From contig PLHW01000028.1 of the NCBI GenBank assembly GCA_003139095.1, positions 98,567 through 162,566 of the forward strand: DNA of 64,000 nt. Direction: 5' to 3'. This stretch comes from Acidobacteriaceae bacterium. GTDB lineage: Bacteria > Acidobacteriota > Terriglobia > Terriglobales > Acidobacteriaceae. The notes beneath the pieces are model-generated. The model had not been told where the DNA came from, searched no databases, and was given only the letters and a program-made list of their open reading frames with translations. Both the position numbers and the translations under genes were made by a program. Below, piece by piece: positions 1 through 10,980 of the stretch; positions within the stretch are counted from its first letter, which is position 1, and every line of letters begins with the position of its first letter.

Positions 1-1
1 C

Positions 2-1714
2 GACGCGCCCGCCGATCTCGGCTTTGAAGACGCACTCAACAATCCCAAAGTAGCCGTCCGCGTCTATCACGGCCTCTATCAGAATGAGACGGCGCACCTC
101 TGTCACTGGAATTTGAACTCAACCCACTACCTCGAAGAGTGGAGTGACGCCCGCGCGTATGACGGCACCGTCAGCCTGGTGCAGCCCCTCATCGCTCCTC
201 TTTATGGCGGCCACAGCGCGCACGAACTCATCTCCGCGCTCATGGGCTCTGACGCCACCGGCTACGACATCGTCCGGTCCTACTGGCAAAAGCAGCACAC
301 CGGCGCAGACTTCGAAGCCTTCTGGCGCAAAACCCTCAACGATGGATTTGTCGCCGGCACCGCATACGCGCCCAAACAGCTCTCGGCGAAGGCGGTCGCA
401 ATCCCCGCCGCCGCCGCGCCTGATTCGGCTGCGCTCGAAGTCAATCTCCGCCGCGATCCCTCTATCTACGACGGCCAATTTTCCAACAACGGCTGGCTCC
501 AGGAATTGCCCAAGCCCATGTCGAAGCTCACTTGGGATAATGCCATCCAGATCGGCCCGAAGATGGCCGACCGCGAAGGCCTCCAGAGCATGGACGTGGT
601 CACGCTCGAACTTGATGGCCGCAAAGTCACCGGCCCCGTTTGGATTCAGGCCGGCCATCCCGATCATTCCGTCACCGTCCATCTCGGCTATGGCCGCACT
701 CGCGCCGGACGCGCCGGCACTGGCGCGGGATTCGACGCCTACCCGCTCCGCACTACCGGCGCCCTCTGGATCGCGCTCGGCGGCAAGCTCACCAAGACCG
801 GCGACCACTATGTCCTCGCTTCCACGCAGGGCTTCCAGACGATGGACATCGGCGATGGCGAAACTCGCCCCGCCGTGCGCCAGGCCACGCTCGCCGAATA
901 TCGCAAAGAGCCCAGGTTCGCCAAAGAAGACGAGCCGCCTGCCGAGCTCACTCTCTATCCCGGCTTCGACTACAAAAAATCGCCCGATGCCTGGGGCATG
1001 ACCATCGACCTCAACAAGTGCGTCGGCTGCAACAGTTGCATCGTCGCCTGCCAGTCGGAAAACAATATCCCCGTCGTCGGCAAAGATCAGACGCAGCGTG
1101 GCCGCCACATGCACTGGCTTCGCGTCGACGCCTACTACCAGGGCGATCGCGACGATCCCAGCGCCTACTTCCAGCCCGTCCCGTGCCAGCAGTGCGAGAA
1201 CGCTCCCTGCGAACTCGTCTGCCCCGTCGGCGCTACCGTGCACAGCAGCGAAGGCCTCAACGACATGGTCTACAACCGCTGCATCGGCACCCGCTATTGC
1301 TCCAACAACTGTCCTTACAAAGTTCGCCGCTTCAACTTCCTGCTCTTTCAGGATTGGGAGACGCCGCAATACAAAATCATGCGCAACCCGGACGTCACCG
1401 TGCGCAGCCGCGGCGTCATGGAAAAGTGTACGTACTGCGTGCAGCGCATCTCCGAGCATCGCATCGACGCCGAAACCGCCGCGGTCCGCGAGAATCGCCC
1501 TTTCCACGTCGCAGACGGCTCCATCCAGACCGCCTGCCAGCAGTCCTGTCCGGCCAACGCCATCGAATTCGGCAACATCAACGACGCCGGCAGCAAGGTT
1601 GCCAAGCTCAAATCCCTCGACCGCAACTATGGGTTGCTCGCCGACCTCAACACCAGGCCCCGCACCACCTACCTGGCCGAGATCCGCAACCCCAACCCTG
1701 AACTGGAAACATAA
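2..1714 (+). CDS. actB: Alternative complex III iron-sulfur subunit ActB (5' end outside window)
   Basis: The reading frame is open from base 2, so the gene starts before the window and only about 570 C-terminal residues are present. The visible half begins in the molybdopterin-oxidoreductase-like region and continues into a ferredoxin-like domain. That domain has four cysteine clusters: CVGCNSCIVAC (near 1019), CQQCENAPCELVCP (near 1187), CIGTRYCSNNCP (near 1279) and CTYC...CQQSCP (1428-1554). In this family they carry three 4Fe-4S centres and one 3Fe-4S centre. ActB relays electrons inside the quinol:electron acceptor oxidoreductase known as alternative complex III (ACIII). actC follows after an 18-bp gap, in the usual act gene order. 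The 3Fe-4S assignment rests on family knowledge. Confidence 0.93.
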   Translation, partial: DAPADLGFEDALNNPKVAVRVYHGLYQNETAHLCHWNLNSTHYLEEWSDARAYDGTVSLVQPLIAPLYGGHSAHELISALMGSDATGYDIVRSYWQKQHTGADFEAFWRKTLNDGFVAGTAYAPKQLSAKAVAIPAAAAPDSAALEVNLRRDPSIYDGQFSNNGWLQELPKPMSKLTWDNAIQIGPKMADREGLQSMDVVTLELDGRKVTGPVWIQAGHPDHSVTVHLGYGRTRAGRAGTGAGFDAYPLRTTGALWIALGGKLTKTGDHYVLASTQGFQTMDIGDGETRPAVRQATLAEYRKEPRFAKEDEPPAELTLYPGFDYKKSPDAWGMTIDLNKCVGCNSCIVACQSENNIPVVGKDQTQRGRHMHWLRVDAYYQGDRDDPSAYFQPVPCQQCENAPCELVCPVGATVHSSEGLNDMVYNRCIGTRYCSNNCPYKVRRFNFLLFQDWETPQYKIMRNPDVTVRSRGVMEKCTYCVQRISEHRIDAETAAVRENRPFHVADGSIQTACQQSCPANAIEFGNINDAGSKVAKLKSLDRNYGLLADLNTRPRTTYLAEIRNPNPELET

Positions 1715-1732
1715 CCGGAGCGCGCTTACGAC

Positions 1733-3112
1733 ATGGCAGATCATCTGAAACAATCGGCAGTGGTCGAGCGGGCTCCCGTCATCGAGCCCGGCCACTCCTT
1801 CGCCACCGTCACGGACAAGATCAGCTCCATCGTGCTTACGCGTCCAACCACCAACGGTTGGATCTTTGGCTTTGCCGTCAGCTTTCTCGCCACCATGATG
1901 ATGCTCTTCGCCCTTGGCGTTCTCTTTCTCAAGGGCGTCGGCATTTGGGGCATCAACATCCCCATCGGTTGGGGCTTTGCCATCGTCAACTTCGTCTGGT
2001 GGATCGGTATCGGCCACGCCGGCACGCTCATCTCCGCCATCCTTTTATTACTGCGTCAGTCCTGGCGTAACTCCATCAACCGTTTCGCCGAGGCCATGAC
2101 ACTCTTCGCCGTCGCCTGCGCCGGCGTCTTCCCCGGCGTCCACACCGGCCGCCCCTGGCTCGATTACTGGATGTTCCCTTACCCCAACACGATGAATTAC
2201 TGGCCGCAGTTCCGCAGTCCTCTCATCTGGGACGTCTTCGCGGTCTCGACCTACTTCACCGTCTCACTTCTGTTCTGGTTCATCGGACTCATCCCCGACT
2301 TCGGCACTCTCCGCGATCGCGCCCACAACAAATACGCGCAAATGATCTACGGCCTCCTCTCCATGGGATGGCGCGGCTCCGCCCGCCACTGGGCTCGTTA
2401 TGAGATGGCCTATCTTCTTCTCGCCGGACTCGCCACGCCCCTCGTGCTCTCCGTGCACACCGTCGTCAGCTTCGATTTCGCCGTCGGCATCGTCCCCGGC
2501 TGGCACACCACTATCTTCCCGCCTTACTTCGTCGCCGGTGCCATTTACTCCGGCTTTGCCATGGTGTTGATGCTCGCCATCCCCATCCGCAAAATCTATA
2601 ACCTCGAAGACTTCATCACCGACCGCCATCTTCAGAACTCCGCCAAGGTCATGCTCGCCACCGGTTGGATCGTCGCTTACGGCTACGCGATCGAAGCTTT
2701 CACCGGCTGGTACGGCGGCAATCGCTACGACGCCGGCCTCCTCTATAACCGCCTCCACGGGCCCTACGCCTTCTGGTATTACATGCTGCTGCTCTGCAAC
2801 ATCGGCATTCCGCAGCTGCTCTGGTTCCGCAAGATGCGCACGCATCCGGTTTTCCTCTTCCTTATTTCTTTTGTCATTCTCGTCGGCATGTGGCTCGAGC
2901 GTTTCGTCATCATCGTCATCAGCCTGACCCGCGACTTCGTCCCCTCGTCCTTCGGCATGTATTACCCCACTAAGTGGGATTGGATGACTTACATTGGCAC
3001 CATCGGCATGTTCCTGACGGCCATGTTCCTCTTTGTCCGCATTCTGCCCATGATCTCGATCTTTGAAATTCGCCAGTTGCTTCCCGAGGCGAAGGTGGAG
3101 GGTAAACACTAA
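1733..3112 (+). CDS. actC: ACIII membrane subunit ActC (NrfD/PsrC family)
   Basis: 459 residues, strongly hydrophobic, with about ten predicted membrane helices, matching the NrfD/PsrC quinol-interacting subunit of alternative complex III. The first helix follows a soluble leader of about 40 residues. Conserved-looking features include the GIGHAGTLISAILLL helix, the FPGVHTGRPW loop and WYGGNRYD near residue 325. The subunit is expected to bind menaquinol and pass electrons to ActB. The next gene starts at 3112, on the last base of the stop codon (TAATG), which implies translational coupling. ActF, encoded further on, is its paralogue. Confidence 0.93.
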   Translation: MADHLKQSAVVERAPVIEPGHSFATVTDKISSIVLTRPTTNGWIFGFAVSFLATMMMLFALGVLFLKGVGIWGINIPIGWGFAIVNFVWWIGIGHAGTLISAILLLLRQSWRNSINRFAEAMTLFAVACAGVFPGVHTGRPWLDYWMFPYPNTMNYWPQFRSPLIWDVFAVSTYFTVSLLFWFIGLIPDFGTLRDRAHNKYAQMIYGLLSMGWRGSARHWARYEMAYLLLAGLATPLVLSVHTVVSFDFAVGIVPGWHTTIFPPYFVAGAIYSGFAMVLMLAIPIRKIYNLEDFITDRHLQNSAKVMLATGWIVAYGYAIEAFTGWYGGNRYDAGLLYNRLHGPYAFWYYMLLLCNIGIPQLLWFRKMRTHPVFLFLISFVILVGMWLERFVIIVISLTRDFVPSSFGMYYPTKWDWMTYIGTIGMFLTAMFLFVRILPMISIFEIRQLLPEAKVEGKH

Positions 3113-3648
3113 TGCCCACTCCCACCATTTACGGCACCATGGCTGAGTTCAAATCTGCCCAGCAACTCCTGGTCGCGGCCCAGGCCACGCATGACGCCGG
3201 CTACCAGAAGATCGACGCCTACAGCCCCTTCCCCATCGAGGAGATGGCGGAGGCCATCGGCTTCCACAAAAATCGCGTCGCTCTCATCACGCTCCTCGGC
3301 GCCATCACCGGCGGCTGCCTCGGCTACCTCATGCAGTACTACATCGCAGTGATCAGCTATCCCACCAACGTCGGCGGCCGCCCTTATCACTCCTGGCCTT
3401 CGTTCATCATCGTCACCTTTGAGATGACGATTCTGTTCGGCGCAATCTCCGCCGTCGTCGGCATGATCGCCCTCAATGGCCTGCCCATGCCCTATCACCC
3501 CGTCTTCAATGTGCCGGAATTTGTCCGCGCCAGCAAAGACCGTTTCTTTCTCATCGTCTTTGCCACCGATCCCAAGTACGATCCGCAGGCGACGCGCCAG
3601 TTCCTGGAAGCTCTGCAGCCCGAATCCATCGCGGAGGTCCCCAGCTAA
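3112..3648 (+). CDS. actD: ACIII subunit ActD (DUF3341)
   Basis: 178 residues, the usual length of the DUF3341 family. It has a soluble N-terminal region (GTMAEFKSAQQLLVAAQ), two central membrane helices (about residues 60-83 and 100-122) and a C-terminal tail with FFLIVFATDPKYD. ActD is an accessory membrane subunit of alternative complex III with no cofactor; its exact role is unsettled. The ATG overlaps the actC stop by one base, and actE starts on the base after the stop, so these genes are almost certainly one transcript. Confidence 0.9.
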   Translation: MPTPTIYGTMAEFKSAQQLLVAAQATHDAGYQKIDAYSPFPIEEMAEAIGFHKNRVALITLLGAITGGCLGYLMQYYIAVISYPTNVGGRPYHSWPSFIIVTFEMTILFGAISAVVGMIALNGLPMPYHPVFNVPEFVRASKDRFFLIVFATDPKYDPQATRQFLEALQPESIAEVPS

Positions 3649-4308
3649 ATGCTGCCCCTCCGAAAAATTTCCCCGTTGATTCTGCTGGCGGTCATGTCCA
3701 CCGTCGGCTGCCGCATCGACATGCACGTGCAGCCCCGCTACAACCCGCTCGCCAAAAGCGACTTCTTCGCTGACCAGCGCGCCGCCCGCCCGCTCATCGC
3801 AGGCACCGTCGCCCGCGGCGATGAGCGCGCCGACACCTATTTCTATACCGGAAAAAACGGCAGCGTCCTCGGCGAGCAGATGCCCTTCCCGGTCACCAAA
3901 GAAGTCATGCGGCGCGGCCGCGAGCGCTACAACATCTATTGTTCGCCGTGCCACTCCCGTCTCGGCGATGGCAACGGCTTCATCCCGTCGCGCGGCTTCC
4001 CGCAAAAGCCGCCCTCCTATCACATTGAAAGGCTCGTCAAAGCTCCCATCGGTCATTTCTTCGACGTCATGACCCATGGCTACGGCATCATGCTGGATTA
4101 TTCCGCGCAAATCTCGCCCCACGATCGCTGGTGCATCGCCGCCTACATCCGCGCCCTGCAACTCAGCCAGAACGCCACCCTCGCCGACGTTCCCCAGGGC
4201 CAGGACGTTCCCTCGAAAGCGCCCGAATTTTTGGAGCCCGGCACCGGCGCCACTCTCCCTCAGCTCGCGCCCGCCCCCAACACCTCGGAGAAGGGGGAAT
4301 CGAAATGA
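3649..4308 (+). CDS. actE: ACIII monohaem cytochrome c lipoprotein ActE
   Basis: 219 residues. The N-terminus has a short hydrophobic stretch ending in STVGC, a plausible lipobox with the lipidated cysteine near residue 21. A single haem-binding motif CSPCH sits near residue 102, followed by LGDGNG, typical of class I cytochrome c. The fold around the proposed distal methionine (HGYGIMLDY) also fits. ActE takes electrons from the ACIII core at the outer membrane face and can pass them to the caa3 oxidase encoded downstream. The stop overlaps the actF start (ATGA at 4305). Confidence 0.92.
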   Translation: MLPLRKISPLILLAVMSTVGCRIDMHVQPRYNPLAKSDFFADQRAARPLIAGTVARGDERADTYFYTGKNGSVLGEQMPFPVTKEVMRRGRERYNIYCSPCHSRLGDGNGFIPSRGFPQKPPSYHIERLVKAPIGHFFDVMTHGYGIMLDYSAQISPHDRWCIAAYIRALQLSQNATLADVPQGQDVPSKAPEFLEPGTGATLPQLAPAPNTSEKGESK

Positions 4309-5534
4309 CCACCACGCCCCGTCTCCCACACGCGCCTGAAATTGATCTCACCGCGCCGCCGATCATTAGGACCATCGGCCAGCGCGCCCTCATCGTCGGC
4401 GTCATCGGCACCGTCGTCGCTCTCTACATCGCCTTTACCAATCCCACCGTCTTCTTCCGCGGTTACCTCGTCTCCTACATGGATTGGCTCGGCATCTGTC
4501 TCGGCTCCCTGGCCATCGTCATGGTCCGCCACATGACCGGCGGAAAATGGGGCACCGTCATCCGCCGCATCCTCGGCGCTTCCATGCGCACGCTACCGCT
4601 CATGGCGCTGCTCTTCATCCCGCTTGTCTTCGCCGCCAAACGCCTCTATCCCTGGGCCATGCCCATCGATTCCATCGCCGATCCCATCATCCGCGAGCAT
4701 CTGCAAAAGCACACGTTCATTCTGCGCGACTACCTTAACCTCAACGCCTTCGTCGTTCGCGCCATCATTTATTTTGGCATCTGGTTCATCTTGCAGACCG
4801 CGCTCAGCCGGCTCTCCGCACGCCACAACAGCCCGCCCGTCTCTGACACTAGCGCCAGTTCCAAGCGCATCAGCGCTCCGGGACTCATCCTCTACGCGCT
4901 CACCGTTTCCTTCGCCGTCATCGACTGGGTCATGTCCCTCGACCCAAGTTGGGTCTCCACCATCTACGGCCTCATCTTCGTCGCCGGGCAACTCATCACC
5001 GCCCTCGCCTTCGCCATCGTCATTGAGCGCGTCCTCTTTAACTATCGCCCCATGAACGTCCTCCTCCGCCCGAGCTTCGTCCACGACCACGGCAACCTCA
5101 TGCTCGCCTTCATCATGGTTTGGGCCTATTTCTCGTTCTCGCAGTTCCTCATCATGTGGGCCGGCAATCTCCCCGACGAAATCACCTGGTACTTCCGCCG
5201 CCTCCATCACGGCTGGGAATATGTGGGGCTGTTCCTCGTGCTCTTCCATTTCTTCATCCCGTTTTTCCTGCTCCTGTTCCGGCCCAACAAGCGTGACGTT
5301 CGCCGCCTCGTCTGGATCGCCGCCTGGATGCTCGTCGCCCACTACGTCGAAATCTTCTGGCACATCGAACCCAGTTTCTCCCAGTCGTTCACCGTCACCC
5401 TCGCCGACCTCGTCATCCCCTTTGCCATGGGCGGCCTCTGGGTCGCCTATTTCTGCCGCAATCTCAGCTCGCAGCCGCTCATTCCCGCTTACGACGCGAC
5501 TGCGCAGGACATCTTGGAGCCCGCCCATGAGTAA
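4305..5534 (+). CDS. actF: ACIII membrane subunit ActF (NrfD family)
   Basis: I place the start at the ATG at 4305, which overlaps the actE stop and follows AAGGGGGA, giving 409 residues; the open frame extends upstream inside actE but that part is an overlap. The product is a polytopic NrfD-like protein with about ten helices, related to ActC but shorter. SLDPSWVSTIYGLIFVAGQ and the His-rich loop RRLHHGWEYVGLFLVLFHF are typical of ActF. It is the second quinone-side membrane subunit of alternative complex III. The next gene begins 8 bp before this stop. Confidence 0.9.
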   Translation: MTTTPRLPHAPEIDLTAPPIIRTIGQRALIVGVIGTVVALYIAFTNPTVFFRGYLVSYMDWLGICLGSLAIVMVRHMTGGKWGTVIRRILGASMRTLPLMALLFIPLVFAAKRLYPWAMPIDSIADPIIREHLQKHTFILRDYLNLNAFVVRAIIYFGIWFILQTALSRLSARHNSPPVSDTSASSKRISAPGLILYALTVSFAVIDWVMSLDPSWVSTIYGLIFVAGQLITALAFAIVIERVLFNYRPMNVLLRPSFVHDHGNLMLAFIMVWAYFSFSQFLIMWAGNLPDEITWYFRRLHHGWEYVGLFLVLFHFFIPFFLLLFRPNKRDVRRLVWIAAWMLVAHYVEIFWHIEPSFSQSFTVTLADLVIPFAMGGLWVAYFCRNLSSQPLIPAYDATAQDILEPAHE

Positions 5535-6057
5535 ACAGCAGGCCCCCAATCTCGATAGCCACGGCGCCTTCGAGCGTCAGGACCTCAGCCCCGCTGGCCT
5601 CATTTATTTCATGATCGGCCTCGCCGTCTTTGTCGTCGCCATCTATTTCGTCGTGTTCGGCATGTACCGGTTCCTCGACAACTACGACAAAGCCGGCCAG
5701 CTTCCCATGAGCCCGATGCTCGCTCCGAGGGCCGATACGCGCGCCGTCACCCCGCCCGAAATTCAGGCTTTCCCCGAGCCGCGCCTCGAAGAGAGCGAGC
5801 GCAACCAGCTTCGCCAGTACATCGAAGACCAGGATCGCAAGCTCGCCATGTACAACTGGGTCGATAAAGACAAAGGCGTAGTCCAGATTCCCATCGACCG
5901 CGCCATGGAGTTAATCGTCGCGCGCGGCCTCCCAGTCCGCCAGGAAACGGCGCAAACAAAATCGCAAACCCCCATGCAGAATTCGAATCCGGCATCAACC
6001 GATCCGCAGCAGAAGGATCAACAGCAAAAGAAGAAAGCAGGCAGCAGTGCGCAGTAA
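5527..6057 (+). CDS. Unknown single-helix membrane protein in the act-cox cluster
   Basis: 176 residues starting at ATG 5527, overlapping the actF stop by 8 bp. It has a short cytoplasmic leader and one membrane helix at about residues 25-48 (LIYFMIGLAVFVVAIYFVVF). After that comes a soluble region with a charged stretch around residues 90-135 that includes DRAMELIVARGLPV, then a Gln/Lys-rich low-complexity tail. No haem or cysteine motif is present. Its position between actF and the copper chaperone gene suggests an accessory or assembly subunit of ACIII or of the oxidase. I do not recognise a named family. Confidence 0.8.
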   Translation: MSKQQAPNLDSHGAFERQDLSPAGLIYFMIGLAVFVVAIYFVVFGMYRFLDNYDKAGQLPMSPMLAPRADTRAVTPPEIQAFPEPRLEESERNQLRQYIEDQDRKLAMYNWVDKDKGVVQIPIDRAMELIVARGLPVRQETAQTKSQTPMQNSNPASTDPQQKDQQQKKKAGSSAQ

Positions 6058-6142
6058 CCATTCCTCAAATTCGATCGGGTCGGCCGGGTTTCCCCCGTAT
6101 TCCTCCCTGCACCACGTGGTCAAAGCTTTCAGCCGGCATCTG

Positions 6143-6988
6143 ATGAGAGCCTCGCTGATCGTCCTGCTCTCAGCCAGCACGCTCTTCGCCCAGGCCATGT
6201 CCCGCGGCATCCTCTCGCCTCCGGCCACCCTCCGTCCCCCCGGACTCAAGAACGTCGGCATCCAGCAAAATCTCAACCAGCCCATCCCCGCCGACCTTGC
6301 CTTCACCGACGATCAGGGCCGCAGCGTACGCCTCGGCGACTACTTTGGCAAAAAGCCCATCATCTTCAACCTCGTCTACTTCACCTGCCCCATGCTCTGC
6401 GGAGAAGAACTCAACGGCCTCGAAAGCGCCCTCCGCGTCCTTAAGTTCGACGTGGGTAATCAGTTCGACGTCATCACCGTCAGCTTCGATCCCAAAGACA
6501 CTCCCGAAGCCGCCGCCAAAAAGAAAGCCGAAATCCTTCATCGCTACAATCGTCCCGGCGCCGCCGCAGGCTGGCACTTCTTAGTCGGCCAGCAACCGCA
6601 AATCACCGCCCTCGCCAACGCCGCCGGGTTCCAGTACGAGTACGACTCCAACACCCAGCAGTTCGCCCACTCCACCGCCATCATGGTCCTCACGCCGCAA
6701 GGCAAGATCGCGCAGTATTACTATGGCATCGACTATCCGCCCAGCGATCTCCGTCTCGCCCTCGTCGCCGCCTCCAGCGAAAAAATCGGCACGCCCGTCG
6801 ACGAACTCCTGCTCTACTGCTATCACTACGATCCCGCCAAGGGTAAGTACAGCGCCACCATCGTGCGCGTCCTTCGCCTCGCCGGCATCGCTACCATTTT
6901 GTGTTTGGGCATGTTGTTTCTTGTCCTCTTTCGCCGCGGCCCTGACCGTCCCAGCCGCGGCCCTCAAGGAGCCATCAGGGTCAGCTAA
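6143..6988 (+). CDS. SCO1/SenC-type copper chaperone for cytochrome oxidase
   Basis: The open frame begins at 6047, but ATG 6143 is preferred because it starts directly with a signal peptide (MRASLIVLLSASTLFAQA), giving 281 residues. The thioredoxin-like SCO domain carries the copper-binding pair in YFTCPMLCGEEL and the distal histidine in QQFAHSTAIM. A C-terminal membrane helix (IATILCLGMLFLVLF) anchors it, which is common in this phylum. SCO proteins deliver copper to the CuA site of subunit II, and coxB follows immediately: the stop and the coxB start overlap as TAATG at 6986. Confidence 0.93.
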   Translation: MRASLIVLLSASTLFAQAMSRGILSPPATLRPPGLKNVGIQQNLNQPIPADLAFTDDQGRSVRLGDYFGKKPIIFNLVYFTCPMLCGEELNGLESALRVLKFDVGNQFDVITVSFDPKDTPEAAAKKKAEILHRYNRPGAAAGWHFLVGQQPQITALANAAGFQYEYDSNTQQFAHSTAIMVLTPQGKIAQYYYGIDYPPSDLRLALVAASSEKIGTPVDELLLYCYHYDPAKGKYSATIVRVLRLAGIATILCLGMLFLVLFRRGPDRPSRGPQGAIRVS

Positions 6989-8031
6989 TGTTTTCACACA
7001 TACCACTTTGGCCGGACGCAGCCTCCACCAACGCGGGACACGTGGACGCTCTCTATATTTATCTTGTCCTGATCTGCGCCTCCATGACGGTGCTCATCTT
7101 CGCCACCCTCGCCGTCTTTGCTATCAAATATCGCAGGAGCCACAATCGCACCGCCCATCCCATCGACGGCTCCAATCTCCTCGAAGTCGCCTGGACCGTC
7201 ATCCCCTTCGGCATCTTCCTCACCTTCTTCGTCTGGGGCGCGGTCATCTTCTTTGACGAGCGAACACCCCCGCAGGACTCCACCGAGGTCTATACCGTCG
7301 CCAAGCAGTGGATGTGGAAGTTTGAGCACGCCGAAGGGCAGCGCGAAATTAACGAGCTCCACGTTCCCATCGGCCGCGACGTCAAAATGATCATGACCTC
7401 GCAGGATGTCATCCACAGCTTTTACGTCCCCGCCTTCCGCATCAAGCAGGACGTGCTGCCCGGCCGCTACACTACCGCCTGGTTCCATGCCACCAAGGCC
7501 GGCACCTATCATCTGTTTTGTGCCGAGTATTGCGGCACCGAGCACTCCGGCATGATTGGCTGGGTCATCGTCATGGAGCCGCGCGACTATCAGGCCTGGC
7601 TCGCCTCCGGCGGCGGCAATCAGCCCATGGCCGTCACCGGACAGACTCTCTTCGCCGAATACGGCTGCTCCACCTGCCATCGCTCTGACACCGAGGGCCG
7701 TGGCCCCAATCTCGCCGGACTCTACGGCAAGCCCGTCGTCCTCGAAGATGGCCGCACCCTCATCGCCGACGAAAATTACATTCGCGAGTCCATCGTCGAT
7801 CCGGGCGCAAAAATCGTCCAGGGGTTCAAGCCCATCATGCCCACGTATCAGGGCCAGATCAGCGACGAGCAGCTCAACGCTCTAGTCCAGTACGTGAAGT
7901 CCGTGGGTCAAACATCAACGGGTCAGGCATCAACCGGCCAGGCAGCAACGACTCAAGCGGCAGCGAGTCAACCGACGAACGATCAAAACACCCAGGCCCA
8001 GCCCGCCATGATGACCGGCGCGGCAAAGTAG
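6988..8031 (+). CDS. coxB: Cytochrome c oxidase subunit II with fused cytochrome c (caa3 type)
   Basis: 347 residues. Two membrane helices (about 23-47 and 66-89) precede the cupredoxin domain. CuA ligands are visible: His143, Cys178, Glu180, Cys182, His186 and Met189 (motif CAEYCGTEHSGM). A cytochrome c domain is fused at the C-terminus with CSTCH at 227-231 and a likely axial Met284, which defines the caa3 subtype. The last 40 residues are a Gln/Thr/Ala-rich tail with a short tandem repeat (ASTGQA). It accepts electrons, probably from ActE, and passes them to subunit I. Confidence 0.96.
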   Translation: MFSHIPLWPDAASTNAGHVDALYIYLVLICASMTVLIFATLAVFAIKYRRSHNRTAHPIDGSNLLEVAWTVIPFGIFLTFFVWGAVIFFDERTPPQDSTEVYTVAKQWMWKFEHAEGQREINELHVPIGRDVKMIMTSQDVIHSFYVPAFRIKQDVLPGRYTTAWFHATKAGTYHLFCAEYCGTEHSGMIGWVIVMEPRDYQAWLASGGGNQPMAVTGQTLFAEYGCSTCHRSDTEGRGPNLAGLYGKPVVLEDGRTLIADENYIRESIVDPGAKIVQGFKPIMPTYQGQISDEQLNALVQYVKSVGQTSTGQASTGQAATTQAAASQPTNDQNTQAQPAMMTGAAK

Positions 8032-8047
8032 TATCAGATCGTGTGGT

Positions 8048-8066
8048 GACGGGGCTCTGCCCCGTC
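8048..8066. repeat. Palindrome GACGGGGC-TCT-GCCCCGTC between coxB and coxA
   Basis: A perfect 8-bp stem with a 3-base loop in the 100-bp coxB-coxA gap. No T-run follows, so it is unlikely to be a full terminator inside the operon. It shares its design (perfect arms around a TCT/TTC/TTT loop) with palindromes elsewhere in the window and is probably a dispersed REP-like element. Confidence 0.6.
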
Positions 8067-8131
8067 CGCAGTAAGTAGAAATTGCAATGCAAGGGCCGAT
8101 GCCCAAGTATCTCTGAGCGATAGGTGACAAC

Positions 8132-9770
<1,639 letters not shown>

Positions 9771-9781
<11 letters not shown>

Positions 9782-10478
9782 TGAAGCCGCCGCCATCGTT
9801 CCCCACGAAGAGCCGAATCCCGCGCTCCTCCATCACTTCGTCACCGAGGAGCAGCAGAAAAATGCCGCCAGTCTCGGCATGTGGCTCTTCCTCGCGCAGG
9901 AAGTCATGTTCTTCGGCGGCATGTTCTGCGCCTATCTCGTCTACCGCTACAAGTATTTCGGTGACTTCGGCTCCGCCAGCCAGACCCTCAACATCTGGTA
10001 CGGCGCCATCAATACCGCCGTCCTGCTCTGCTCCAGTCTCACCGTGGTTCTAGCCGTCCGCGCCGCTCAACTCAACAAGCGCAAAGCCCTCACCATGTGG
10101 CTCGTCTTCACCATTCTTCTCGGCCTCGTCTTTCTCGGCGTCAAGGGCATCGAGTACAAAGAAAAATTCGAGAACCACCACGTCCCCGGTCCGTCCTTCG
10201 CCTATCACGGAACCGTCCCCAGTCATCCCGACCAGCAGGTCAATCCGCGTCACGCAGAAATCTATTTCTCGCTCTATTTCGCCATGACCGGCATGCACGC
10301 TCTGCACATGATCATCGGCGTCGGCCTCTTCGGCACGCTCGCCGTCTGGGCCTGGCGCGGAAAATACTCCGCCAACTATTACACGCCCATTGAAAATGCC
10401 GGCCTCTACTGGCACTTCGTAGATATTGTCTGGATTTATTTATTCCCGTTGCTCTACCTGATCGACCGCCACAGGTGA
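9771..10478 (+). CDS. coxC: Cytochrome c oxidase subunit III
   Basis: 235 residues from a TTG start that overlaps the end of coxA. Heme-copper oxidase subunit III features are clear: [18 protein letters not shown] in the first helix, five membrane segments in all, [16 protein letters not shown] and the terminal [18 protein letters not shown]. The family contributes to stability and proton uptake of the oxidase and contains no metal. The close overlap with coxA and the 4-bp gap to the next gene indicate one operon. Confidence 0.95.
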
Positions 10479-10482
10479 CCCA

Positions 10483-10809
10483 ATGACTGAACACTCCAAC
10501 GCTTCCCAAAACACCGCCACGCCCCACGAGCACATCTCGTCCATCGGTTCGTCCGTCGCCATCTGGATCGTCCTCTTAATCTGCACCGCCCTCACCGCCG
10601 GAGTCGCCTTCATCGACCTCGGCCCCCTCAACACCATCGTCGCTCTCACCATCGCCACCTTCAAAGCCATCCTCGTAGTGCTCTTCTTCATGCACGTAAA
10701 ATACACCCACGAAAAATTAACCGGCCTGGTAATTGTCAGCGCAATTTTCTTCCTGTTCCTGCTCCTGACCCTAAGCATGGCCGACTACACCACCCGCCTC
10801 TGGCACTAA
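10483..10809 (+). CDS. coxD: Cytochrome c oxidase subunit IV (CoxD/CtaF type)
   Basis: 108 residues with three predicted membrane helices, the length and topology of bacterial caa3 oxidase subunit IV. The motif FKAILVVLFFMHVKYTHE is characteristic of this small family (prokaryotic cytochrome c oxidase subunit IV). It is the last gene of the respiratory cluster, starting 4 bp after coxC. No clear terminator hairpin follows. Confidence 0.9.
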   Translation: MTEHSNASQNTATPHEHISSIGSSVAIWIVLLICTALTAGVAFIDLGPLNTIVALTIATFKAILVVLFFMHVKYTHEKLTGLVIVSAIFFLFLLLTLSMADYTTRLWH

Positions 10810-10902
10810 GCCCGGCGCATTACCGCACCCGCCTCTGGATTAAAAGGAATTGTCGAAGAAGAAAGAGAGACGAAGACATCCACCCAAGCGAAACAAGCAT
10901 CC

Positions 10903-10976
10903 CTGAGACCTGAGACCTGAGACCTGAGACCTGAGACCTGAGACCTGAGACCTGAGACCTGAGACCTGAGACCTGA
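10903..10976. repeat. Perfect 7-bp tandem array (CTGAGAC) x 10 plus 4 bases
   Basis: Ten identical head-to-tail heptamers plus a partial copy, ending 4 bases before the stop codon of the CBS-domain gene on the other strand. The lack of any divergence points to recent expansion or contraction. Its reverse complement (repeating GGTCTCA) resembles the heptads at 11591-11709 on the other side of the same gene. Confidence 0.95.
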
Positions 10977-10980
10977 ACCC

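Noticed and set aside
119..2017. 632-codon open frame on the minus strand across actB
   Set aside because: It is antisense to the well-supported actB/actC genes and has composition (Gly/Asp/Val-rich) typical of shadow frames in GC-rich DNA.
10903..10976. CRISPR array
   Set aside because: The units are 7 bp with no spacers; this is a simple tandem array.
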